Assembly (NCBI GenBank): GCA_028290925.1 | Contig: JAQGIX010000430.1 | Coordinates: 1 to 6,585, forward strand | Direction: 5' to 3' | Origin: Phenylobacterium sp. | GTDB lineage: Bacteria > Pseudomonadota > Alphaproteobacteria > Caulobacterales > Caulobacteraceae | DNA: 6,585 bases | Part shown: positions 1 to 6,529 of the stretch, in pieces | How the letters are laid out: every line of letters starts with the position of its first letter | Position numbering within the stretch: the stretch's first letter is position 1 | Translations under genes and position numbers: made by a program | The notes under the pieces: model-generated | What the model saw: only the letters and a program-made list of their open reading frames with translations | The model's database searches: none | What the model was told of the DNA's origin: nothing

Positions 1-1896
1 ATCAACGACATCCTCGACCTGTCGAAGATCGAATCCGGCACGGTCACGTTGGACATCGGCGAGATGTCCTTCGCCAGCCTCCGCGACCACGTCGACCGGA
101 CCTTCTCGCAGGTGGCGGCCGACAAGAAGCTCGACTTCGTCGTCGACCTCGATCCGGCCCTGCCGCGCTCGATGTACACCGACGACAAGCGCCTGCAGCA
201 GATCATCAAGAACCTGCTGTCCAACGCCTTCAAGTTCACGGAAAAGGGCCATGTGAAGCTGAAAGTCGAGCGGGCGTCCTCAGGCTGGAACGCCATCAAC
301 GACCATCTCAACACGGCGGGTCAGGTGCTGGCTTTCATGGTGGAGGACACCGGCATCGGCATCGCCGATGATAAGCAGCGGATCATCTTCGAGTCCTTCC
401 AGCAGGCCGACGGCACCACCAGCCGCAAGTACGGCGGCACGGGCCTTGGCCTCTCGATCAGCCGCGCGATCACCCAGCAGCTCGGCGGCGAGCTGAAGGT
501 GACGTCGATCCCCGGCAAGGGCTCGACGTTCATCCTCTACCTGCCGCTGAACTTCAGCCCGGCCCAGGCGCCGAGCGCCGCGGCCCGCGTCGCGGCGGCG
601 GCCATGTCGCGGCCGATGCTGCTGCCCTCGGCCTTCTCCGAGGAGCCGGTCGAAGCCGTGGCCGACGATCGCGACAGCGTCGCCTCGACCGATTCGGTGG
701 TGCTGATCGTGGAGGACGATCCGCGCTTCGCCTCGATCCTGCTCAGCCTGGTCCGCGAAAGCGGCTTCAAGGGCGTGGTGACCGGCGAAGGCTCGGCGGC
801 GCCGTCGCTGGCGCGCCGCTTCGGGCCTGACGCGATCATGCTGGACATCGGCCTGCCGGACATGGACGGCCTGGCGCTGCTGGACCTCCTGAAGCGCACG
901 CCCGAGACGCGGCACATCCCGGTGCATGTCATTTCGGCCGACGACCAGAAGGGCCTCGGCCTCTCGATGGGCGCCTTTGGTTTCACCCACAAGCCGGTGG
1001 AGCGCGAGGTGGTGGTCTCGACGCTGCAAGGCGTGAAGAGCTTCGTCGACAAGGCCGACCGGCGCATCGTGCTGGTGGGCGAAGAGGGCGAGGCGGCCGA
1101 CACCCTGCGGCAATGCTTCACCGAGGTGGAGCTGGCCTCCAGCCTGGAAGAGGTCCTGGCCCGCCCGGCGGCGGAGCGTCCCGACGGGCTGATGATCGAG
1201 GCCTCCGTGGCCAGCGCAGCCCATATCGTCGAGCTGCTGAAGCAGGCCGAAGGCCGCTCCACGCCGGCTGTGGTCTATGCCCCCGACGTCGAGCCGGAGG
1301 ATGACCGGCGGCTGCGGTTGGCGGTGTTCGGCGGCCTCATCCGGCTGGCGCGCACGCCCGACCAGCTGGTCGATCAGGCGAGCCTCCTGCTGCATGAGCC
1401 GCTGGAACGCATGTCGGCTCCGGCCAAAGCCAAGCTCAGCCAGAGCAAGCTGGACGATCCGGTGCTCGCCGGCCGCAAGATCGTGGTCATCGACGACGAC
1501 ATCCGGAACATCTTCTCGCTGGCCTCGGCCCTCGAGGAGTACGGCGTCGAGCTGAGCTACGCCGAAAGTGGCCGCGCGGGCCTGGAGGTCCTCGACGCCC
1601 AGCCGGACGTGGACGTGGTGCTGGTGGACATCATGATGCCCGACATGGACGGTTACGAGACGATCCGCGAGATCCGATCGCGCCCCAGTACGATCGATTT
1701 GCCGATCGTCGCGGTGACCGCCAAGGCCATGAAGGGGGACCGGCAGAAATGCATTCAGGCCGGCGCCTCGGACTACGTCTCCAAGCCGGTCGACATCGAC
1801 CACCTGGTCTCGGTGCTGAGAGTCTCGATCCAACGGGCCGACGCCATGCGGCTGGCCACCGACACGGTCGTCGCCCTGATCCCGCAAGCGAGCTGA
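1..1896 (+). CDS. Hybrid sensor histidine kinase with three receiver-type domains (5'-partial)
   Basis: Signal-transducing kinase that autophosphorylates a His and passes phosphate to receiver Asp residues. The frame is open from base 1, which already encodes the end of the HisKA helix (INDILDLSKIESG), so the true start and phospho-His lie upstream; an internal TTG at 49 is not the start. Window codons: ATPase about 60-183 (N-box N71/N75, G1 box DTGIGI from D116, G2 box GGTGLGLSI from 145); Ala/Pro-rich linker 184-231; receiver 1 about 233-345 (E238/D239/D240, phospho-Asp D282, S312, K331); degenerate receiver about 355-466; receiver 3 about 494-612 (D498-D500, D543, T573, K595). It ends with TGA one base before the next kinase, so the two are surely co-transcribed. 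From memory, this architecture resembles kinases with HAMP or GAF repeats in the N-terminal part, which is not visible here. The sensed signal is unknown. Confidence 0.94.
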   Translation: MNDILDLSKIESGTVTLDIGEMSFASLRDHVDRTFSQVAADKKLDFVVDLDPALPRSMYTDDKRLQQIIKNLLSNAFKFTEKGHVKLKVERASSGWNAINDHLNTAGQVLAFMVEDTGIGIADDKQRIIFESFQQADGTTSRKYGGTGLGLSISRAITQQLGGELKVTSIPGKGSTFILYLPLNFSPAQAPSAAARVAAAAMSRPMLLPSAFSEEPVEAVADDRDSVASTDSVVLIVEDDPRFASILLSLVRESGFKGVVTGEGSAAPSLARRFGPDAIMLDIGLPDMDGLALLDLLKRTPETRHIPVHVISADDQKGLGLSMGAFGFTHKPVEREVVVSTLQGVKSFVDKADRRIVLVGEEGEAADTLRQCFTEVELASSLEEVLARPAAERPDGLMIEASVASAAHIVELLKQAEGRSTPAVVYAPDVEPEDDRRLRLAVFGGLIRLARTPDQLVDQASLLLHEPLERMSAPAKAKLSQSKLDDPVLAGRKIVVIDDDIRNIFSLASALEEYGVELSYAESGRAGLEVLDAQPDVDVVLVDIMMPDMDGYETIREIRSRPSTIDLPIVAVTAKAMKGDRQKCIQAGASDYVSKPVDIDHLVSVLRVSIQRADAMRLATDTVVALIPQAS

Positions 1897-1897
1897 C

Positions 1898-4009
1898 GTG
1901 ACCCGAGCCGCCAAGGCCAGTTCCCTGCCGTCCTGGCGGGCGGAGCCTCCCGCTCCACCCGACCTGGACAGGCCGATTATCGCCCGGATCCTGATCGTTG
2001 ACGATGACGAGCGGAACGCCTTCGCCGCCGTCCAGGCGTTGGAGGAGCTGGGCCATGAACTGGTGACCGCCAAGTCCGGCGAGGAGGCGCTCAAGCGCCT
2101 GCTCACCGAGGAATTCGCGGTCATCCTGCTCGACCTGCACATGCCGGGCATGGACGGCTACGAGACGGCTGAGTTCATCCGCTCGCGCAAGCGAACCGCG
2201 CGGACGCCGATCGTCTTCCTGACCGCGATCTTCCGCGACGAGGCGCACGTCTTCCAGGCCTACTCGGCCGGGGCCGTGGACGTGGTCTTCAAGCCCGTGG
2301 ACCCCTTCATCCTGAAGTCCAAGGTGCAGGTGCTGGTCGACCTCTACATGCGGACCGAAGAGGTGAAACTGCAGGCGGCCTACCAGCAGTGGCTGCTGGA
2401 CGAGCACGACCGGGTCAAGGCCGAAAAGGCGCAGGCCGAGCGGGCGCTTCGGATCACCGAGGCCCGGCAGGAGGCGATCCTCAAGACCCTGCCGATCGTC
2501 ATCCACTCCCGCAGGATCGAGCCGCCGTTCGCGCCGCTGTTCGTGTCCGATGCGGTGGAGGACATCACCGGCTTCCCGGCCTCGCGGTTTGTGGACGACC
2601 CAACGTTCGGTTCCAGCCGCATCCATCCGGACGACCTGCAGATGGTCGTCGACCGGGTCTCCAACACCGCCCGCATCGGCCACTACAGCGTCGAGTTCCG
2701 CTGGCTCTGCGCCGACGGCCAATACCGCATCCTGCAGGACCAGGGCGTGCTGGCCCCCAGCGAGGACGGCGAGGCCCGGGAGATTTTCGGCGTGATCCTT
2801 GACGCCACCGATCGCAAGCAGCTCGAGGAGCAGTTGGCGCAGGCTCGGAAGATGGAGGCCGTGGGCCAGCTCACCGGCGGCGTTGCGCACGACTTCAACA
2901 ACCTGCTCACCGTGGTGCTCGGCAACATCGACATGCTGGGCCGCAAGACCGAGGACGAGGCCCGCCGCGCCCGCCGCATCGACGCCATCCGCCAGGCCAC
3001 CGAACGCGGCCGCGATCTCACCCGCCAGCTGCTCGCCTTTTCGCGGCGCCAGCACCTCTCGCCGGTCAGCCTCGACGTCAACGCCCTGATTGCCGATTTC
3101 ACCCCGCTGATCCGCCAGGCGGTCGGCGAGGCGGTGACGCTGGAGGTCAAGCTGGCCGACCAGTCGCTCTGCGCCCACGTCGATCCGACCCAGTTGGAGA
3201 CGGCCCTGCTCAATCTGGCGGTGAACTCGCGCGACGCCATGCCGAACGGCGGGGTGCTATCCATCACCACCTCGGGCGAGACGGACGCCGGCGGAGACCG
3301 CGTGGTCATCGAGGTGGGCGACACCGGGGTCGGCATGTCGGCGGAGGTGCGGGAGCGGGTGTTCGAGCCCTTCTTCACCACGAAGGAAGTCGGCAAGGGC
3401 TCCGGTCTCGGCCTATCCCAGGTCTACGGTTTCGTGCGCCAATCCGAGGGTGAGGTCCGCCTGGACACCGCCCCGGACCAGGGCACCCGCTTCCAGCTCC
3501 GCCTGCCCGCCTCCGATGCGCCGGCAGAGGTGGTGCGGGCTGAAGAGCCGCCCCCGGAGGTGCAGGGCGGAACCGAGCGCATCCTTCTGGTGGAGGACGA
3601 TCCGACCGTGCTCGCGCTCACCCTCGATATGCTGATCGGCCTTGGCTACGCCGCCACGACCGCCACCCATGCCGCCGAGGCGCTCGAGATCATCCGCTCC
3701 GACGCGCCGATCGATCTGCTGTTCACCGACGTGGTGATGCCGGGCGGGATCAGCGGCGTCGAGCTCGCCCGCACCGCCCGCGGCCTCCGGCCCGGATTGC
3801 CGGTGCTGTTGACCTCCGGCTTCATGGGCGAGGGCGCCGTGCTGGAGACCGCCGAGTTCCCGCTGCTGGACAAGCCCTATGAGACGGCGGCCCTAGCGGC
3901 GAAGCTGCGCAAGGTCCTGGACCGGCCGGCCCGCCGCACGCGCCGCTCGCCGGAAGCCAAGGCGCGGGCCAAGGCGGACGAAACGTCCACCATCGCCGCG
4001 GCGGAATAA
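1898..4009 (+). CDS. Hybrid histidine kinase REC-PAS-HisKA-HATPase-REC (CckA/FixL-like core)
   Basis: Complete 703-residue soluble hybrid kinase with no membrane segment. Domains: receiver about 28-147 (D35-D37, phospho-Asp D79, T109, K132); charged, probably coiled-coil helix about 150-195; PAS about 190-308 of PAS_3 type (FRWLCADGQYR), without the flavin-binding LOV Cys motif; HisKA about 316-385 with His331 in VAHDFNNLL; ATPase about 425-538 (N439/N443, DTGVGM from D475, GSGLGL 501-506); C-terminal receiver 560-674 (E566-D568, D611, S640, K659); basic tail 675-703. The HDFNNLL H-box and the C-terminal receiver with MPGG and SG motifs match the CckA/FixL-type hybrid group, but nothing shows that it is CckA itself, which is normally membrane-bound. 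The start is GTG, the first in-frame start, one base after the preceding stop. No good Shine-Dalgarno is seen, so translational coupling is likely. The N-terminal receiver may let another kinase gate its activity (inference). Confidence 0.95.
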   Translation: MTRAAKASSLPSWRAEPPAPPDLDRPIIARILIVDDDERNAFAAVQALEELGHELVTAKSGEEALKRLLTEEFAVILLDLHMPGMDGYETAEFIRSRKRTARTPIVFLTAIFRDEAHVFQAYSAGAVDVVFKPVDPFILKSKVQVLVDLYMRTEEVKLQAAYQQWLLDEHDRVKAEKAQAERALRITEARQEAILKTLPIVIHSRRIEPPFAPLFVSDAVEDITGFPASRFVDDPTFGSSRIHPDDLQMVVDRVSNTARIGHYSVEFRWLCADGQYRILQDQGVLAPSEDGEAREIFGVILDATDRKQLEEQLAQARKMEAVGQLTGGVAHDFNNLLTVVLGNIDMLGRKTEDEARRARRIDAIRQATERGRDLTRQLLAFSRRQHLSPVSLDVNALIADFTPLIRQAVGEAVTLEVKLADQSLCAHVDPTQLETALLNLAVNSRDAMPNGGVLSITTSGETDAGGDRVVIEVGDTGVGMSAEVRERVFEPFFTTKEVGKGSGLGLSQVYGFVRQSEGEVRLDTAPDQGTRFQLRLPASDAPAEVVRAEEPPPEVQGGTERILLVEDDPTVLALTLDMLIGLGYAATTATHAAEALEIIRSDAPIDLLFTDVVMPGGISGVELARTARGLRPGLPVLLTSGFMGEGAVLETAEFPLLDKPYETAALAAKLRKVLDRPARRTRRSPEAKARAKADETSTIAAAE

Positions 4010-4018
4010 GCCGGGCCG

Positions 4019-5101
4019 TCAGGGGTTCCGCAGGGTGAAGGCCGTCACCGCGACTTCATAGCTCACGGAATCGCCCGGCTTGAGGCGCACCATTCCGGTG
4101 TCCAGGTCCTTCGGCCACGCGGGTCCGAACGGATCGGCGAGGTTGAATTGCGGCTCCACCACGACGAAGGCCTGGTCGGGCGGCGCATAGACCTGCATCG
4201 CCTGCACGGCGGGTGATGGCGAGGCGATCCTCAGGCCCAGCCCCGCGGCGGGATCGCCGATCTCCACGACCGCCTCGCCGCCCTCGCGCCGCAGCCCCGT
4301 GAAGCAGTCGTCGAGGTAGAGATCGCCAAGCGCCCGGCCGTCGGCTCCGCCGAAATCGTACGCCGAGCCGGCGGTGGCCGGCAGCCGGCCGGTCGGCAGC
4401 ACCTCGTCGTAGTCGTTCACCTCGACCCGTTGGTCGGCGGGTAGCCGCAGGCGGGCTTGGCGCCGCTCGCCGCTGGGCAGGGCGAAATACGGATGCCAGC
4501 CGATGCCAATCGGTACGGTCTCGGCTCCGGCGTTCCAGGCTTCGACCTTCAGGCGCAGCGCCCCGGCCGCCAGCCGCCAGGTGAACTCCAGCCGCGTCGA
4601 GCCCGGCCAGCGGCCCGCAAAATCCCCGGCGTCCAACCGACCCACCACCCGGTCCGGCGTGGGCTGCTCGAAGGCCACGGCCGCATCGAGGATCAGGCCG
4701 TGCATGGCGTACTGCTCGGCGCCGGGCGCCTTGCCGCCCCAGTTGCGCGGCAGGCGCACCGTGCGGCCGTCCACGGTCGTCTCGATCTCGCGCGAGCCGC
4801 TCAGGGCCCGGCCGCGGATGCGGTTGGCGTAGGGCGCCAGGATCGCCCCGCCGAAGCTGAAGGACTTGTCGCCCGCGAAGTCGTCCGGCCCGCCGTTCAG
4901 CGCTTTGGATGCGGCCTCGACGGCGGGCGCGTGGATCGCCTCGACGACGCGGCCCGAGGGCAGGCGGAGCTTCGCCTGCAGCAGCATCATGCCGCGGCCA
5001 GGCAGCACCTGGGCTTCCAGAAAGGCCGGCCCTTCGGCCGGGGCGTCCTGCGCCAGCAGGGAGACGATGGGCGCGCCGCCGATGCGCAGGTCCGCGGTCA
5101 T
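4019..5101 (-). CDS. Aldose 1-epimerase family protein (galactose mutarotase-like)
   Basis: 360-residue beta-sandwich sugar mutarotase-like protein, close to the usual 330-370 aa of the family, which interconverts alpha and beta anomers of free aldoses. Visible motifs: PGRGMMLLQ (34-42) near the N-terminus; LAPYANRIRGR (88-98) with N93/R94 of the sugar-binding site; H134 in YAMHGL; H203 in GIGWHPYFAL, the probable acid catalyst; D264/D265 in YLDDCF; and E316 in VVVEPQ, the probable catalytic base. All expected catalytic positions appear present. There is no signal peptide, so it is probably cytoplasmic. Its ATG overlaps the TGA of the upstream glycosidase (ATGA), and the bases just before the ATG read CTCC rather than GGAG, so it likely depends on translational coupling. 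The sugar is not determinable. Some family members act on sugar phosphates (YeaD-like) or lack known activity, so galM is not assigned. Confidence 0.9.
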   Translation of the reverse strand: MTADLRIGGAPIVSLLAQDAPAEGPAFLEAQVLPGRGMMLLQAKLRLPSGRVVEAIHAPAVEAASKALNGGPDDFAGDKSFSFGGAILAPYANRIRGRALSGSREIETTVDGRTVRLPRNWGGKAPGAEQYAMHGLILDAAVAFEQPTPDRVVGRLDAGDFAGRWPGSTRLEFTWRLAAGALRLKVEAWNAGAETVPIGIGWHPYFALPSGERRQARLRLPADQRVEVNDYDEVLPTGRLPATAGSAYDFGGADGRALGDLYLDDCFTGLRREGGEAVVEIGDPAAGLGLRIASPSPAVQAMQVYAPPDQAFVVVEPQFNLADPFGPAWPKDLDTGMVRLKPGDSVSYEVAVTAFTLRNP

Positions 5102-6402
5102 CGGCTGGAGGAAGCCTGGCCCTTCTCGTCGTCGCCGAGCTCCACGGCCCGCAGGTGACGCGCCGCAGCGCGCTGCCGCTGCGCTGCGGGATCATCGTGC
5201 TCGGAGGGTGGCACGATCGGTACGCTCAGGCACACGCTCTGGGTCGGCAGCACCGCGTTCCAGTCGGCGATCAGCTGCCTGTAGCTCATGCCCACCGGCC
5301 GGATCTCGCGGTTCAGGTCATAGAGACCCACCGGGTGGACGTGGTTGTTCTTCTCGCGAAGGGCGATGTCCCAATCCATCTGGTCGGTCAGCGAGTACCA
5401 GGTGAAGCCCACGGTCGGGACGCCGTCGTTGCGCACCCGCAGCACGTTGGCCCATTCCTTCCACAGCCAGTTCACCGCCTCGTCGCCGTTGGGTCCTTCG
5501 GCGATGTTGGTCTCGGTGTGCATCACCGGCAGCTTGTAGCGGTCGTAGTACTGCCGGGTGATCTCCGAGTAGCCGAAGATCTCGCCCGAGGCCCGGCTCA
5601 CGCCGTTCGCGTCCACGCGGTGCTCGTTGGTCCAGTAGTAGTCGTTGCCCAAGATGCAGTGATGGGCCAGCGAGTTGCCGAGGAAGAAGTGGTACTCGTC
5701 CCGGCTCATGCCGTTGTCCATCAGGTACTCGTACATCTCCGAGTCGACCCGATGGCCGTAGTTGAGGTCGAGGGACAGGAAGCGCTTGGAGTTCTCGATC
5801 TCGGCCGGCTTGATCGCCGCCGGGTTCTCGGCGTGGAAATACTCCGACGATTCCGACTGGATGAAGATCGCGTCCGCCCGGACCTTCAGGATCTCCTGCA
5901 TGGCCAGCACATTGGCCTTCACGATGTTCTTGAGCGCGGTGACGAAGGTCAGGTCCGTCGTGCCCTCCTCGTTCCACCAGCCGAACTTGGCGGAGAACTG
6001 GGCACAGATGAACATCTCGTTGACCGGGGTGTAGAGCTGCACCCACGGGAATCGGCGGGCGAAGGCCGCCGCATAGCGGGCGAACAGCTCGGGGAAATCC
6101 GGGTTCTGGAAGTCGCCCATCCAGTCCGGAACCCCGAAATGGCAGAGTTCGACGATCGGCACGATGTCGCGTCGCCGCAGCTCCGCGAAGGTGACGTCGG
6201 CGAACTCCCAATCGAACTTGTCCGCGCCCACCAGGCTGGTGTGCAGCGGCGGGCCATAGCGCAGGAAGCGCAGGCCCAGCTCCTCGACCAGGTCGAAATC
6301 CTTACGCCAGTGACGGTAGTGGCCGCAGGACTCCATCTGGTCCACGCGGACGCGGCCATCCTTGATCCTGGGGATGCTGTTCTCGATCCCCGTGGCGAAC
6401 AT
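5098..6402 (-). CDS. Family 1-like glycoside hydrolase (divergent beta-glycosidase)
   Basis: 434-residue predicted (beta/alpha)8 glycosidase, a retaining enzyme cleaving a beta-linked sugar if it follows GH1 chemistry. GH1-equivalent landmarks appear in order: FATGIENS (2-9) as first strand; RFLRYGPP (45-52); LCHFGVPDWM (86-95), matching the canonical HWDLP region; YTPVNEMF (124-131) with acid/base E129; MHTETN (294-299) with nucleophile E297, where classical GH1 has ITENG; FTWYSLTDQMDWD (333-345), matching the WSLLDNFEW region; and GLYDLNREIRP (359-369). A tail of about 50 residues (about 385-434) follows the barrel. No signal peptide is seen, so it is probably cytoplasmic. It overlaps the epimerase gene by 4 bp and forms an operon with it. 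ATG at 6402 was chosen because it directly precedes the first core strand and is the only standard start in frame after the TAA at 6465-6463, but the Shine-Dalgarno spacing is poor. Substrate unknown. Confidence 0.9.
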   Translation of the reverse strand: MFATGIENSIPRIKDGRVRVDQMESCGHYRHWRKDFDLVEELGLRFLRYGPPLHTSLVGADKFDWEFADVTFAELRRRDIVPIVELCHFGVPDWMGDFQNPDFPELFARYAAAFARRFPWVQLYTPVNEMFICAQFSAKFGWWNEEGTTDLTFVTALKNIVKANVLAMQEILKVRADAIFIQSESSEYFHAENPAAIKPAEIENSKRFLSLDLNYGHRVDSEMYEYLMDNGMSRDEYHFFLGNSLAHHCILGNDYYWTNEHRVDANGVSRASGEIFGYSEITRQYYDRYKLPVMHTETNIAEGPNGDEAVNWLWKEWANVLRVRNDGVPTVGFTWYSLTDQMDWDIALREKNNHVHPVGLYDLNREIRPVGMSYRQLIADWNAVLPTQSVCLSVPIVPPSEHDDPAAQRQRAAARHLRAVELGDDEKGQASSSR

Positions 6403-6420
6403 GAAAGCGGAGATAGCGGG

Positions 6421-6426
6421 TCCTCC
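6421..6426 (-). promoter_or_regulatory. Shine-Dalgarno-like GGAGGA upstream of the glycosidase
   Basis: On the - strand this reads GGAGGA, a near-perfect anti-16S match, but it lies 18 nt before the ATG at 6402, well beyond the usual 5-9 nt. The only in-frame codon at proper distance is ATC at 6414-6412, six nt away, which would add four residues (I-S-A-F) before MFATG. Either the ribosome uses a long spacing, a rare ATC start is used, or the match is incidental. Confidence 0.4.
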
Positions 6427-6429
6427 GAC

Positions 6430-6464
6430 AAGCCCCTTGCGCCTCGAGGCGCCCCTGCGGGCTT
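6430..6464. repeat. Intergenic dyad / hairpin upstream of the glycosidase
   Basis: Two nested inverted repeats share a centre region. The core is the perfect 14-bp palindrome GCGCCTCGAGGCGC (6439-6452), and the outer arms AAGCCC (6430-6435) and GGGCTT (6459-6464) are complementary. As RNA this gives a 6-bp outer stem, a 3/6-nt internal loop, a 5-bp inner stem and a TCGA loop. Neither strand has a T-run after the stem, so it is not a classical intrinsic terminator. It lies just upstream of the GGAGGA of the glycosidase, so an operator or 5'-leader structure is possible. Function is inferred only from position. Confidence 0.5.
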
Positions 6465-6529
6465 AAAACTCCGGGGCGTGCCCGTGGTTCACTGATGATA
6501 GGCCCGGACGTGCGGGCGGCGAAGGGCGC

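Noticed and set aside
280..2151. A 623-codon open frame on the - strand opposite the first kinase.
   Set aside because: It is antisense to clear kinase and receiver motifs. Its protein is Arg/Gly/His-rich with no recognisable domain, typical of shadow frames in GC-rich DNA.
2680..2830. Possible LOV (blue-light) character of the PAS domain in the second kinase.
   Set aside because: The conserved flavin-binding Cys motif (NCRFLQ) is absent and the domain looks like PAS_3; the Cys at 271 is in a different strand.
1631..3178. A 515-codon - strand open frame spanning the junction of the two kinases.
   Set aside because: It crosses the end of one real gene and much of another in antisense, shows no domain, and has low-complexity His/Leu/Gly/Asp composition.
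1898..4009. Naming the second kinase cckA because of HDFNNLL and the C-terminal receiver.
   Set aside because: CckA normally has N-terminal membrane segments and no N-terminal receiver; the shared H-box type is widespread in alphaproteobacterial hybrid kinases.
4056..5195. A 379-codon - strand frame overlapping the epimerase in another phase.
   Set aside because: Arg/Gly/Ala-rich translation without motifs, while the overlapping epimerase frame holds all family signatures.
6430..6470. The intergenic dyad as a Rho-independent terminator for either direction.
   Set aside because: No T-run follows the stem on either strand: the + strand has AAAAC after the stem, and the - strand has GTCGG.
4909..6495. 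A 528-codon + strand open frame opposite the glycosidase.
   Set aside because: The - strand encodes ordered GH1 landmarks with both catalytic Glu residues, while the + strand frame gives Val/His/Gly/Asp-rich sequence without motifs. Its length follows from the codon bias of the real gene.
6466..6529. A sigma70-like promoter for the glycosidase operon (a TATCAT hexamer is present on the - strand).
   Set aside because: No acceptable -35 element lies 16-18 bp upstream, so the match is likely chance.
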